DNA of 64,000 bases from Mucilaginibacter xinganensis (GTDB lineage Bacteria; Bacteroidota; Bacteroidia; Sphingobacteriales; Sphingobacteriaceae), in the NCBI RefSeq assembly GCF_002257585.1, contig NZ_CP022743.1, positions 3,348,001 to 3,412,000 on the forward strand, written 5' to 3'. The notes under the pieces were generated by a model, which was given only the letters and a program-made list of their open reading frames with translations, was not told the DNA's origin and did not search any database. Made by a program: the position numbers and the translations under genes. This document shows, one piece after another, positions 36,374-45,973 of this stretch; within the stretch, counting starts at the first letter, position 1, and every line of letters starts with the position of its first letter.

Positions 36374-37555
36374 ATGAATTCTTCTCAAAGGTATGACCAA
36401 CGGGGTGTATCGGCCTCAAAGGATGATGTCCATAATGCCATAAAAAATATTGATAAGGGAATTTTTCCAAAGGCATTTTGCAAGATAGTACCCGATATTT
36501 TAACTAACGACCCGGCTTACTGTAATATTATGCACGCTGATGGCGCGGGCACCAAATCATCACTGGCTTATACCTACTGGAAAGAAACCGGTGATATTTC
36601 TGTTTGGCGCGGCATTGCCCAGGATGCTATTATCATGAACCTTGATGACTTGCTTTGTGTAGGCGCCACAGATAACATTCTTTTATCGTCAACCATTGGC
36701 CGCAATAAAAACCTGATCCCCGGAGAGGTTATTGCCGCTATTATAAACGGAACCGAGGAGATCCTCGCCGAACTTAGGCAAGCAGGTATAGGCATTTACT
36801 CCACCGGCGGCGAAACTGCCGATGTTGGTGACCTTGTGCGTACCATTATTGTGGACTCAACAGTTACCTGTCGCATGAAACAGGACGATGTGGTCTCTAA
36901 TCACCGGATCCAACCCGGCGATGTAATTGTCGGGCTTGCGTCATCCGGCCAGGCAACCTACGAAAAAGAATATAACGGCGGAATGGGCTCAAACGGCCTT
37001 ACATCCGCCCGGCACGATGTTTTTAACAAAACCATTGCGGAGAAATATCCTGAAAGCTACGATGCCGCAATCCCTTATGAACTGATCTTCTCAGGCAGTA
37101 AAAACCTGACCGATTTAATTGATTTAGGCAATGGGCAAAGCATCACAGCCGGTAAACTTGTGCTATCGGCCACCCGTACCTATGCACCTATCATCAAAAA
37201 AATGCTGGATGCCCATCGCAATAACATACATGGCATGGTGCACTGCAGCGGTGGCGCACAAACCAAGGTGCTGCACTTTATTGATAACCTGCATATCATA
37301 AAAGATAACCTTTTCCCTGTCCCTCCGTTGTTTAACCTGATTCAGCAGGAATCAAAAACAAGCTGGCAGGAAATGTACAAAGTGTTTAATATGGGGCATC
37401 GCATGGAACTGTATGTTCCGCAGGAAATTGCTGAAGATTTGATAAAGATCTCACAAAATTTTGGAGTAGCGGCGCAGATCATCGGGCGCGTTGAAGCTGC
37501 TGATAAAAAGCAGGTAACTATCCACTCGGAGTTTGGGGAGTTTGTGTATAATTAA
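36374..37555 (+). CDS. purM: Phosphoribosylformylglycinamidine cyclo-ligase (AIR synthetase, PurM-type)
   Basis: Fifth step of purine synthesis, FGAM to AIR with ATP. The 393-residue protein has HADGAGTKSSLAYTYWKETGD (the conserved DGVGTK-like motif), IAQDAIIMNLDDLLCVGA, IYSTGGETADVGDLVRTI, GDVIVGLASSGQATYE and MVHCSGGAQTKVLHF. It is about 40-50 residues longer than E. coli PurM and belongs to the divergent Bacteroidota branch often annotated only as AIR-synthase-related. A frameshifted hydroxylase gene follows 11 bases downstream. Confidence 0.82.
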   Translation: MNSSQRYDQRGVSASKDDVHNAIKNIDKGIFPKAFCKIVPDILTNDPAYCNIMHADGAGTKSSLAYTYWKETGDISVWRGIAQDAIIMNLDDLLCVGATDNILLSSTIGRNKNLIPGEVIAAIINGTEEILAELRQAGIGIYSTGGETADVGDLVRTIIVDSTVTCRMKQDDVVSNHRIQPGDVIVGLASSGQATYEKEYNGGMGSNGLTSARHDVFNKTIAEKYPESYDAAIPYELIFSGSKNLTDLIDLGNGQSITAGKLVLSATRTYAPIIKKMLDAHRNNIHGMVHCSGGAQTKVLHFIDNLHIIKDNLFPVPPLFNLIQQESKTSWQEMYKVFNMGHRMELYVPQEIAEDLIKISQNFGVAAQIIGRVEAADKKQVTIHSEFGEFVYN

Positions 37556-37566
37556 ACAAAAAAGCT

Positions 37567-38251
37567 ATGCTACGATTGCTTTTGTCACAATCGCCGTTAA
37601 CCTTATGGGCGGTGTTTTTGGCAGAAAACCTTGCAGTGACAGCAATAGCTTTGTTTGCGGGATGGGCTACACTAGGCTTGCTTAAGAAAAGAACAAAAAA
37701 AGCTACATGGACGGAATGGCGTATTTGTATAATCACCAACCTGATTAATACAGCCGTAACGTTTTCAGGATTCTGGATGTGGAAACACAATTACATCCAA
37801 TTTAGCTTTGACCTGGACTGGCGCGTAATTAGCGATTTTTTTGTGGTCCTCATGCTAATGGACCTGGCCATGTACGTGTTTCACTACCTAGTCCACCATT
37901 CGGCATTTTATAAGATAATTCACCAGTTTCACCACCAGTATGAGCATCCAATTCCTATCGATTTATTCGTGCTTCATCCTCTTGAAACGGTAAGCTTTGG
38001 TATTTTATGGCTGGCTGTTATCTCTCTATACAGTTTTAATTTCTATGCCATCTTATCTGACTGTAAATGTCGTTTTTGGTATAACCGGGCATTTAGGTAT
38101 TGAGCCGCTTTCTATCAAAACCCGTAACAAGCCTCTTTTCAGATGCCTGGGTACATCTTCTTTTCATCACACACATCACGTCGACGTAAACCACAATTTC
38201 GGTTTTTACACTAACTTATGGGACAAGTTATTCAAGACCTATAAGGACTAA
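37567..38251 (+). pseudogene. Frameshifted fatty acid hydroxylase/sterol desaturase-family gene
   Basis: The first frame (37567-38103) encodes the membrane N-terminus and two histidine boxes (HYLVHHS and HQFHHQYEH) and then reads off into nonsense. The second frame resumes the family sequence at about 38055 (YLTVNVVFGITGHLGIEP) and contains the third box (HHTHHVDVNHNF) up to the natural stop at 38251. One extra base (or two missing) near 38051-38056 explains it. All three histidine boxes needed for the di-iron site would be intact without the shift. It could be a real mutation or a sequencing error in a short run (CTTATC). Confidence 0.85.
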
Positions 38252-38310
38252 TACAACGTGGCTCCTTTTTTATTGTATCGCTATTTCAGGACGAGACGCA
38301 CATTTAAAAC

Positions 38311-38340
38311 AAAAAAGCCCCGGCAAATTGCCGGGGCTTA
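38311..38340 (-). terminator. Terminator of the TonB-dependent receptor gene
   Basis: Twelve-base arms AAGCCCCGGCAA / TTGCCGGGGCTT; on the minus strand a T6 run follows the stem. It also separates the convergent hydroxylase pseudogene. Confidence 0.92.
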
Positions 38341-38361
38341 ATAATGCGGTTAAAGATAATA

Positions 38362-41300
38362 TTAATTAAATATATATCTTAAACCTAACTGACCTTGCCA
38401 GCGTGATAACTGACTGGTTCCGTTAACAAATGATTCGGTAACCGGTACTCCCTTAGCAGCATTCAGGTAAGGGAATGAATAAGTCGGCCTGCCTGTAGCG
38501 GCATCAAGACCTTTGTAGTTTAATAAAGTTACACTACCAAAGTTTACACCTGTGTAGGTGGTTTGATAGTTACCCCAGTTTTTGTTAAGGAAGTTGCCAA
38601 CGTTGATCATATCAAAGCTAACCTCAATGGTATTCTTTGATTTACCAACCTTAACATAAAAATCCTGAACAATTTTTAAGTCAACTCTTTTAAAGTATGG
38701 TAAAATTACACCATTACGGGCAGTAAACTCACCTCTGTGTTTGCTTAAATATTTATCCTGGTTAATAAAGTTATTTAACTGAGACCATTGTGTTGCTGCA
38801 TCACGGGTATCAATAGGACCTTTTGTAGGGTCGGTATTGTTAGGTACCAGGATGATATCACTTTGTGATTTTGGAACAAACATCAGGTCGTTGGTTGCAC
38901 CGTCATTATTCGGGTCACCACCTGTGATGTAAGATACTGCACCGTTATTGGCCATTTCAAATAATAAACCTACTGAAGTAGCAGCGTGGCCTGCATAGTC
39001 TTTTTTATAGAAAACTGAAGCAATTACACGGTTTGGCTGAACGTAAGAGCTGTTTGAAAGATTATCAGCATTTGGGTTACCTGCAACATAACGGGTGCTC
39101 CAGATAGTAGATGCAGTTGAACCGCCGTCGTTTACATCTTTAGCGCCGCTGTGGGTATAAGCTACGTTAGCATAAATACCATTGCTAAACGATTTCTGTA
39201 ACTGACCGGTAACAAAATATGAATACCCTTTGCTGGTGTTAGTCATATAATATAACCCGGTGATAGACGGATTTTGCGCAGTGGCTGCTGCCGCTGCAGG
39301 GGTGATATTTTTTGATGTATATCTGATTTGCCCTTCAGGACCGGCAAGGGTGGTGAAACTATTTGACAATACTAAGTTTTGGTGATAGATAGCATTGATA
39401 TCCTTGGTATAAGCACCTTCCACTGTTGCTATAATTCCACCAGGTAACCTGTGGTCAATCGCTAAATTAGTTCTCCAGATTTCAGGGTATTTTAAGTTAG
39501 GATTAGCAACATCCAATTCGTACGATGTGTTTGCAGCAACTGCACCCGGAGCCGGACGGTTTGCATTTACATTAGGATTGAATATTAACTGAGCATTTTG
39601 AGCTGGTGTGTTACTTGCCACCCCTTTAGTAATAGTACCAGAGCTAAATAATAAACCATTATTTGAAGCCTGGTTTGAGATCCAAACAAAAGGAACAGTA
39701 CCTGCAAATATACCTGAACCACCACGCACCTGTGTAGTTTGGTCGCCAAATACATCCCAGTTAAAACCAACGCGTGGAGATACCAAAACCCTGTTAGATG
39801 GCAGTTTTGAAGGATCAACATGAATACCATTGGCATAACCACCCTGGAAAGTTAATGCAGCTGCATTATTATTTTGGGCTAAGCTTGTTGGGAATACGTC
39901 ATAGTCAGCTCTTAAACCATAGGTTAAGATAAATTTATCAGTAACGTGGTATTTATCCTGTACATAAACGCTAAAAATAGAAGCTTTGATCTTAGCGTAA
40001 GGGAATGCGCCGCTAGGTAATGCTGAGTAACGGTAAGCATAGGAAGCAGCCGGTGCACCTGAAAGGAAATCTGCTGATGAATTGAATGTATACTGTCCGT
40101 TATAATCAGGAGCAAAACCATTGGTGTAGCTTTGGATCTGGTCATTAGTACCGAAAGTAATCTCGTGTTTACCTGCGTATAAGGTTAAATCATCAGAGAA
40201 CTGACCGATGTTTGTATTTAACAAGTTTCCGGCAGTATAAAGCTCATAACCAAAGCTGGTGGTTAGCGCTGAAATTTTACCTGTTGTTGCGTCAAACTGT
40301 CCGTTACCAATATCAACCATTGGGATAGCAGAACTTCCTGATGATGCACGAAAATCGCGTAAAGCTGAATAGCCAACAGTTAATCTGTTCGACAGTTTGT
40401 CATTTATACGGGTATCAAGCTCAACTATGCCGATATTGAAGTTATTGTTAATACGGTAACCTGCGCCAAAAAACGGCAGCGTATTTATACCGGCAGAACG
40501 TGTTGGCGTATTAACACCAATAGTACCAGAGTTACTTGGCGGTTGATCAGCATATGATTTCAGGTAGAAATATTTAGCGCTTAATACGTTGTTCTTGTCA
40601 ATATTCCAATCAATTTTAGCAGTCAGCTTGTTACTGTAAGTAGCAAGGTTATAACCCTGGTAAGCACCCGGATTATAGCCATAATCAGTGATCAATTTAT
40701 TTTTGATCGCGTCAAGCGTAGCAGCGTCGGCCAGTGAAACGTTACCGCTTGCGCCCGATCCTGTAGCTACGTAAGATGAATAGGGCTGGCTGATACGTTC
40801 TTCTTCACCTGAAACAAAGAAAAATAATTTATTTTTAATGATCGGACCGCCTATGCTGGCACCAACCTGGTGATAGTTAAAGGGCGTTTTAGTTATTTGC
40901 GTGCCTGCTGCATTGTAACCGGTTAAACCAGTGCTGCGCAGATAATCATATACAGTACCTTTAATTGTATTAGTACCTGATTTTACTACCGTGTTAACAC
41001 CGGCTCCGGTAAAGTTACCCTGCCTAACGTCAAACGGGGCAATATCAACCTGGATCTGGTCAATCGCATCCAATGAAATTGGCTGTGAGTTGGTTTGTCC
41101 GCCCAATGTACCTGATAAACCAAAAGAGTTGTTAAACAAAGCACCGTCAACAGTAATGTTATTAAAGTTGCTGCTGCGGCCGCCAAAACTCAAGCCGTTT
41201 GCTGAAGGCGTAAGCTTTGTAAAATCGGCAAGTGAGCGGTTAATGGTTGGCAGGTTTTCAATCTGCTGGCGGTTAATCGTTTCACGGGCACCGGTACGCG

Positions 41301-41697
41301 ATGAATTGATCACTTTACCCTGTGATCCCCTGATCACTACTTCGCCAAGTGCGGTAGTGTTGTCTTCCAGTCTGGTATCCAACTTTTGATCCTGACCGAT
41401 CGAAAGCGTAATATTTTCCTGGATATTGTCTTTATAACCAATAAAGGTTACTTTAAACGTGTACGGACCACCCACCCTTAAGTTAGGTAAGTTGAAACGG
41501 CCATCGGCACGCGTTACTGTTGAATACACTGTACCGGTTGGTATATGTGTAATTGAAACCGTTGCTCCGGGTATAGGGCCTTTGTTATCGGTAACGATAC
41601 CGTTAACACTGGCGGTTGTAACACCCTGGGCTGATACATCTTTACTGATGAAAAATGTAATCCCGGCAAGTAAAATAAAAAGTAAAAACTTCCTCAT
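38362..41697 (-). CDS. Oar-like TonB-dependent receptor
   Basis: An outer-membrane transporter of 1111 residues. The signal peptide ends FFISKDVSAQG, then a carboxypeptidase-regulatory-like (CarboxypepD_reg) domain (about 25-110: GIVTDNKGPIPGATVSI), a plug domain (about 120-240) and a large barrel ending LGLRYIFN. It lacks the DUF4480/SusC-specific motifs and has no SusD partner downstream, so it belongs to the Oar-like group rather than SusC. Its substrate is unknown. A perfect promoter lies upstream. Confidence 0.93.
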   Translation of the reverse strand: MRKFLLFILLAGITFFISKDVSAQGVTTASVNGIVTDNKGPIPGATVSITHIPTGTVYSTVTRADGRFNLPNLRVGGPYTFKVTFIGYKDNIQENITLSIGQDQKLDTRLEDNTTALGEVVIRGSQGKVINSSRTGARETINRQQIENLPTINRSLADFTKLTPSANGLSFGGRSSNFNNITVDGALFNNSFGLSGTLGGQTNSQPISLDAIDQIQVDIAPFDVRQGNFTGAGVNTVVKSGTNTIKGTVYDYLRSTGLTGYNAAGTQITKTPFNYHQVGASIGGPIIKNKLFFFVSGEEERISQPYSSYVATGSGASGNVSLADAATLDAIKNKLITDYGYNPGAYQGYNLATYSNKLTAKIDWNIDKNNVLSAKYFYLKSYADQPPSNSGTIGVNTPTRSAGINTLPFFGAGYRINNNFNIGIVELDTRINDKLSNRLTVGYSALRDFRASSGSSAIPMVDIGNGQFDATTGKISALTTSFGYELYTAGNLLNTNIGQFSDDLTLYAGKHEITFGTNDQIQSYTNGFAPDYNGQYTFNSSADFLSGAPAASYAYRYSALPSGAFPYAKIKASIFSVYVQDKYHVTDKFILTYGLRADYDVFPTSLAQNNNAAALTFQGGYANGIHVDPSKLPSNRVLVSPRVGFNWDVFGDQTTQVRGGSGIFAGTVPFVWISNQASNNGLLFSSGTITKGVASNTPAQNAQLIFNPNVNANRPAPGAVAANTSYELDVANPNLKYPEIWRTNLAIDHRLPGGIIATVEGAYTKDINAIYHQNLVLSNSFTTLAGPEGQIRYTSKNITPAAAAATAQNPSITGLYYMTNTSKGYSYFVTGQLQKSFSNGIYANVAYTHSGAKDVNDGGSTASTIWSTRYVAGNPNADNLSNSSYVQPNRVIASVFYKKDYAGHAATSVGLLFEMANNGAVSYITGGDPNNDGATNDLMFVPKSQSDIILVPNNTDPTKGPIDTRDAATQWSQLNNFINQDKYLSKHRGEFTARNGVILPYFKRVDLKIVQDFYVKVGKSKNTIEVSFDMINVGNFLNKNWGNYQTTYTGVNFGSVTLLNYKGLDAATGRPTYSFPYLNAAKGVPVTESFVNGTSQLSRWQGQLGLRYIFN

Positions 41698-42127
41698 ACA
41701 ATCTTTTTTAATTTAACACCTGATTAATTAATTTGGTGCAAAGATACTTTATCGCCCGATTGCCAATATTAATTTTATGTTAATATTTATTATATATTTT
41801 TCAACAGTAACTACTTATTTACATTGAAATGAAAATAGAACGAGATAAATTTCATAAAATGTGCATTTTGAATGGTAACTATTAATATTTAGTTAAACTA
41901 CGGTTTTTATAGATATTATGATTTGCCGTTTACAATTAGCTTTGGTGTTAATTTTAACATTTGGTACCTTTTAGTTAGCTTTGGCTCCGAATTTAGAACG
42001 CCGGCGGCAGCACCGCTCAATAAATGAACATAAAATATTTATTTTCGTTAAAAGGCCAGGCTTATAAGTTATATTCTCAAAAAAAACAAAAAACAAAAGG
42101 TCATTTTTAAAACGTTATAATCAAAAT
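41698..42127. other. Divergent intergenic region between the receptor and lpdA
   Basis: 430 AT-rich bases with no open frame. The promoter of the receptor is at 41739-41766. I see no clear promoter for lpdA; the last 60 bases are A-rich. Confidence 0.6.
41739..41766 (-). promoter_or_regulatory. Promoter of the TonB-dependent receptor gene
   Basis: On the minus strand TTG (41766-41764) is followed after 17 bases by TATCTTTG (41746-41739), a perfect TAnnTTTG. It predicts a leader of about 35-40 bases. Confidence 0.75.
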
Positions 42128-43516
42128 ATGAACTACGATTTAATTGTTATAGGTTCCGGTCCGGGTGGGTATGTAGCTGCTATCCGTGCTTCACAGCTTG
42201 GTTTAAAAACTGCAATAGTTGAAAAAGAGTCGCTTGGCGGTATCTGCTTGAACTGGGGATGTATCCCAACCAAGGCTTTAATAAAAAGTGCCGAGGTGTT
42301 TGAATACATTAACCATGCGGCTGATTATGGAATAAAAGTGGGCAGCAGCGAAATTGATTTTGAAGCCATGGTGAAAAGAAGCCGCGGTGTTGCTGATGGT
42401 ATGAGCAAAGGCGTTCAGTTCCTGATGCGCAAAAATAAAATTGACGTGATTATGGGTACCGGCAAGCTGAAAAGCAAAGGTACCGTTACCGTAACCGGTG
42501 CAAACGGCGAAGCGCAGGACATTACCGCCAAACATATAATCTTAGCAACCGGAGGCCGGTCGCGCGAGTTACCTAACCTTAAGCAGGATGGTAAAAAAGT
42601 AATTGGCTACCGCCAGGCTATGGTATTACCAAAAAAACCTGCTTCAATGATTGTAGTTGGCTCAGGCGCTATAGGCATTGAATTTGCGTATGTGTATAAT
42701 GCTATCGGTACCAAAGTTACTGTGGTGGAATTTTTAGACAATATAGTACCCCTTGAAGACGAAGAGGTTTCAAAACAACTATCACGCATACTTAAAAAGC
42801 AGGGCATTAATATTATGACCGGTTCAAACGTTGAATCGGTTGATAGCAGTGGTGATATTTGCAAGGTGCAGGTAAAAACTGCAACCGGTACTGAAACACT
42901 TGAAGCGGAAATCGTATTGTCAGCTGTGGGGATTTCAACCAACCTGGAAGGGATTGGACTTGAAGAAAATGGCATCCAAACTGACAGGGGTAAAGTTGTT
43001 GTTGACGATTACTACAAAACCAATGTTGATGGTGTTTACGCTATTGGTGATATAGTTAAAGGCCAGGCACTTGCACACGTTGCATCGGCCGAAGGTATTA
43101 TTTGTGTTGAAAAGATTGCCGGATTAAACCCGCATCCACTGGATTATAACAACATCCCGGGTTGTACTTATTGCTCACCTGAAGTTGCATCGGTTGGTTA
43201 TACTGAAAAAGCGGCAAAAGCTGCCGGTTACGAAGTTAAAGTTGGTAAATTCCCATTCTCAGCTTCGGGTAAAGCCAGTGCTGCTGGTGCAAAAGATGGT
43301 TTTGTTAAATTAATATTCGATGCTAAATACGGTGAGTTTTTAGGAGCCCACATGATAGGCCACAACGTTACCGAAATGATTGCCGAGGTAGTTACCGCAC
43401 GCAAGCTGGAAGCAACCGGCCATGAGATCATTAAATCTGTTCACCCGCACCCAACCATGAGCGAGGCTGTAATGGAAGCCGCAGCTGATGCTTACGGCGA
43501 GGTGATCCATCTGTAG
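42128..43516 (+). CDS. lpdA: Dihydrolipoyl dehydrogenase (E3)
   Basis: FAD enzyme that reoxidises lipoamide in 2-oxoacid dehydrogenase and glycine-cleavage complexes. The 462-residue protein has the FAD loop VIGSGPGGYVAAI, the redox disulfide in GGICLNWGCIPTKALI, the NAD loop VVGSGAIGIEFAYVY, VYAIGDIVKGQALAHVA and the C-terminal HPHPTMSEAVMEA with the catalytic base histidine. Length and motifs are standard. It stands alone, away from any E1/E2 genes, so it may serve several complexes. A long terminator hairpin follows. Confidence 0.96.
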   Translation: MNYDLIVIGSGPGGYVAAIRASQLGLKTAIVEKESLGGICLNWGCIPTKALIKSAEVFEYINHAADYGIKVGSSEIDFEAMVKRSRGVADGMSKGVQFLMRKNKIDVIMGTGKLKSKGTVTVTGANGEAQDITAKHIILATGGRSRELPNLKQDGKKVIGYRQAMVLPKKPASMIVVGSGAIGIEFAYVYNAIGTKVTVVEFLDNIVPLEDEEVSKQLSRILKKQGINIMTGSNVESVDSSGDICKVQVKTATGTETLEAEIVLSAVGISTNLEGIGLEENGIQTDRGKVVVDDYYKTNVDGVYAIGDIVKGQALAHVASAEGIICVEKIAGLNPHPLDYNNIPGCTYCSPEVASVGYTEKAAKAAGYEVKVGKFPFSASGKASAAGAKDGFVKLIFDAKYGEFLGAHMIGHNVTEMIAEVVTARKLEATGHEIIKSVHPHPTMSEAVMEAAADAYGEVIHL

Positions 43517-43525
43517 TATATTATC

Positions 43526-43582
43526 AATGGTTCATAGTTCATAGCAGGAGTTAATTCAGCGGTGAACTATGAACCATTTTTC
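43526..43582 (+). terminator. Terminator of lpdA
   Basis: Perfect 16-bp arms 43526-43541 and 43563-43578 around a 21-base loop, followed by TTTTTCT. Confidence 0.85.
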
Positions 43583-43615
43583 TATTTACGATTTCCTGCC
43601 TTGAACAATGAACTG

Positions 43616-44146
43616 CTAAAAAGACATCTTTGAAAAAAAGTCCCACAAAACTATCCCGGCAGATACCACAATATTAAAGGAGTGTTTGGTACCAAACTGC
43701 GGAATCTCTAAACAAGCGTCAATTTTCTGCATTACCTCCTCACTTACGCCGTTTACTTCATTTCCAAAAATCAGTGCATATTTTGCATCTTTTTCCGGTG
43801 AAAATTCATTCAGCATGGTGCTGTTATGCGCCTGCTCAACAGCTATAATAATATAACCTTCTTCACGCAATTGGGCTACTGCACTTAACGTGGTTTCAAA
43901 ATACTTCCAACTTACTGATTGAGTGGCTCCTAACGCCGTTTTTTCTATCTCGCGGTGCGGCGGGCAGGCTGTTATGCCGCAAAGACAAACCTGCTCAACG
44001 GCAAACCCATCCGAAGTACGGAATATTGAACCAATATTATGCATGCTCCGCACATTATCCAACACCACAGCAACCGGAAATTTATCCATTGCTTTAAACT
44101 CCGCCACGGAAGCCCTGTTCAGTTCATCGAGTTTTAGTTTCTTCAT
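43616..44146 (-). CDS. TrmH-family (SpoU) RNA 2'-O-methyltransferase
   Basis: Methylates a ribose in tRNA or rRNA with SAM. The 176-residue protein has the three SpoU motifs: VLDNVRSMHNIGSIFRTSDG, ALIFGNEVNGVSEEVM and LEIPQFGTKHSFNIVVSAGI. The size fits a single catalytic domain without an extra RNA-binding domain; the target is unknown. Start ATG 44146: an upstream frame from TTG 44173 would overlap the promoter -7 box. It lies between the lpdA terminator and galK. Confidence 0.9.
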   Translation of the reverse strand: MKKLKLDELNRASVAEFKAMDKFPVAVVLDNVRSMHNIGSIFRTSDGFAVEQVCLCGITACPPHREIEKTALGATQSVSWKYFETTLSAVAQLREEGYIIIAVEQAHNSTMLNEFSPEKDAKYALIFGNEVNGVSEEVMQKIDACLEIPQFGTKHSFNIVVSAGIVLWDFFSKMSF

Positions 44147-44170
44147 TAATGGGTGTATGGGTTGTTGTTG

Positions 44171-44178
44171 CAAAGATA
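44171..44178 (-). promoter_or_regulatory. -7 promoter box of the RNA methyltransferase gene
   Basis: On the minus strand TATCTTTG, a perfect TAnnTTTG, 24 bases before ATG 44146. It fixes the start downstream of TTG 44173. Confidence 0.55.
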
Positions 44179-44264
44179 ATAAAAGAGAATAGCCCCTCGG
44201 AGAACAGCGATTAGTTAATTCCTTATAAAAAAACTAATCTACAGTCTCGGGTCACTCCTCCCGG

Positions 44265-45422
44265 CTATCCCGCCAACTCCACTACCCCATCGCCAATCAA
44301 CGATCTATAAACTGACGGCGCATAGCCGATTTTATCCGTATAATAAGCAGTAACTTTTTTACTGAAGCTTTCAAATGCACTTTCTTTAACCAAAGCTATG
44401 GCGCACCCGCCAAATCCGGCACCCGTCATACGGGCGCCAACAACGTCGCTATCCGTTTTGCAATATTCAGCTACGGCATCTAATTCTGCCCCGCTAACTT
44501 CATATAAATCACGCAACGAATCATGCGATGCATACATCAATCTGCCGAATTCCTCTAATTCATTTTTGCTAAGGGCCACAGCGGCTAGTTTAACCCTATC
44601 GTTTTCTTCAATAACGTGTTTGGCACGTTTATATATTACCTCATTGGTAATTAAACCACTGTACTTATTAAAAGTTTCCGTATCAATATCACACAAGTTA
44701 TTGATATCCAGTTCCAGTTGCAAGGCCTGTAAAGCAGCCTGGCATTCCTGCACCCGTTCGTTGTATTTCGATTCGGCCAGTTTACGTGGCTTGTTGGTAT
44801 TTATAATAGCCAGGATATATTCACCCAGGTTGCTGTCCACCGCCTGGTAATCAAGGGTGTCGCAATTTAACATCAGGGCTTTGTTCTTTTCACCAAAGGC
44901 TACGGCAAACTGATCCATAATGCCGCAATTAACCATTATGAAGTTATTTTCAACCGATTTGGATAGCTTTACCAGGTCGAGCTTTGAATATCCCCCTTTC
45001 ATCAGGTTATTTAACGCAAAGGCTGTAACCACTTCTATAGAAGCTGATGAAGACAAGCCTGAGCTGATAGGAATATCTCCATAAAAAAGCATATCCAGCC
45101 CCACTACCGGGTGACCATCTTTTAAAAAATAATCAATAACACCAAGTGGGTAATTAAACCAATACTCTGCAGTTTTACCGTAATCATCCTGAACCGGGAT
45201 ATCCAGCTTATCATCAAAATTTAAACTCCTGAACCTGAATACCCCATCGTTATTGGGCGATACCAGCAAATAAGTACCAAAAGTGATGGCACAGGGCATT
45301 ACCAGCCCGCCATTATAATCAATGTGTTCGCCTATCAGGTTTACGCGCCCCGGGCAGAAATAAGCGTTTTCGGCCTCTTTATTGTATAATTTATTAAACT
45401 CCTGCCTAAGAAAGTGGTTCAT
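44265..45422 (-). CDS. galK: Galactokinase
   Basis: Phosphorylates galactose at C1 with ATP, the first step of the Leloir pathway. The 385-residue GHMP kinase has the substrate motif GRVNLIGEHIDYNGG, the phosphate loop PISSGLSSSASIEVV and the third motif RMTGAGFGGCAIALV. Length is standard. The usual galM/galT neighbours are absent, so it is a stand-alone gene here. CAAATATG on the plus strand (45448-45455) is one base off a -7 box for this gene. Confidence 0.95.
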   Translation of the reverse strand: MNHFLRQEFNKLYNKEAENAYFCPGRVNLIGEHIDYNGGLVMPCAITFGTYLLVSPNNDGVFRFRSLNFDDKLDIPVQDDYGKTAEYWFNYPLGVIDYFLKDGHPVVGLDMLFYGDIPISSGLSSSASIEVVTAFALNNLMKGGYSKLDLVKLSKSVENNFIMVNCGIMDQFAVAFGEKNKALMLNCDTLDYQAVDSNLGEYILAIINTNKPRKLAESKYNERVQECQAALQALQLELDINNLCDIDTETFNKYSGLITNEVIYKRAKHVIEENDRVKLAAVALSKNELEEFGRLMYASHDSLRDLYEVSGAELDAVAEYCKTDSDVVGARMTGAGFGGCAIALVKESAFESFSKKVTAYYTDKIGYAPSVYRSLIGDGVVELAG

Positions 45423-45581
45423 TTATTGTTTAAATTGGTTGTAGGAGCAAATATGCAAAAAATGTAATATTAACAGTTATTATTCTTTTTTATTTTCAGG
45501 ATTTGTTAACTGTTTTTTTTTAAATTAAACATCGCAAAATTATTTTGTTAACTAAATATAAACCAACTAAATAGCACACCT

Positions 45582-45875
45582 ATGAATCAATATCTTGTTA
45601 CCGGTTACGATTTTACCGATGCTGATGCGCTGCAACGGCGGATGAACGTACGTCCCCACCACCTTGATGGTGCTGCCGAACTCAAAAAAAACGGAAACTA
45701 TATTTTAGGTGGCGCCATATTAAATGATGAAGGGAAAATGACAGGCTCAGTGATGGTGCTTCAATTTGAAACTGAAGAGGAATTGGAAGCATGGAAATTA
45801 AGTGAGCCCTATATTACCCAGGGGATTTGGGAATCGGTAGATGTAAAACCTTTTAAGGTTGCCAGTGTGGGCTAA
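45582..45875 (+). CDS. YciI-family protein
   Basis: A 97-residue single-domain protein of the YciI/YCII dimeric alpha-beta-barrel fold: LVTGYDFTDADALQRRMNVRPHHLDGAAELKKNG is its first half, cut here as RRMNVRPHH and GAAELKKNG, and EELEAWKLSEPYITQGIWE the second. The conserved histidine (RPHHL) and aspartate are present. Some members have weak hydrolase or dehydratase-like activity; the role is unknown. Single gene, facing the aldo/keto reductase across a hairpin. Confidence 0.88.
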   Translation: MNQYLVTGYDFTDADALQRRMNVRPHHLDGAAELKKNGNYILGGAILNDEGKMTGSVMVLQFETEEELEAWKLSEPYITQGIWESVDVKPFKVASVG

Positions 45876-45922
45876 ACGCTTTTATATTAAAGCAGCGGTA
45901 TATAGACAAAACTCTTTTCCCT

Positions 45923-45953
45923 GGCCGCCAAAAAATAAGATCTTTTGGCGGCC
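45923..45953. terminator. Hairpin between convergent YciI and aldo/keto reductase genes
   Basis: Eleven-bp arms GGCCGCCAAAA / TTTTGGCGGCC with a 9-base loop. The stem contains a T4 end, but the tail beyond is not T-rich. Confidence 0.6.
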
Positions 45954-45973
45954 GGGTGAAGAATAACTGGAGC

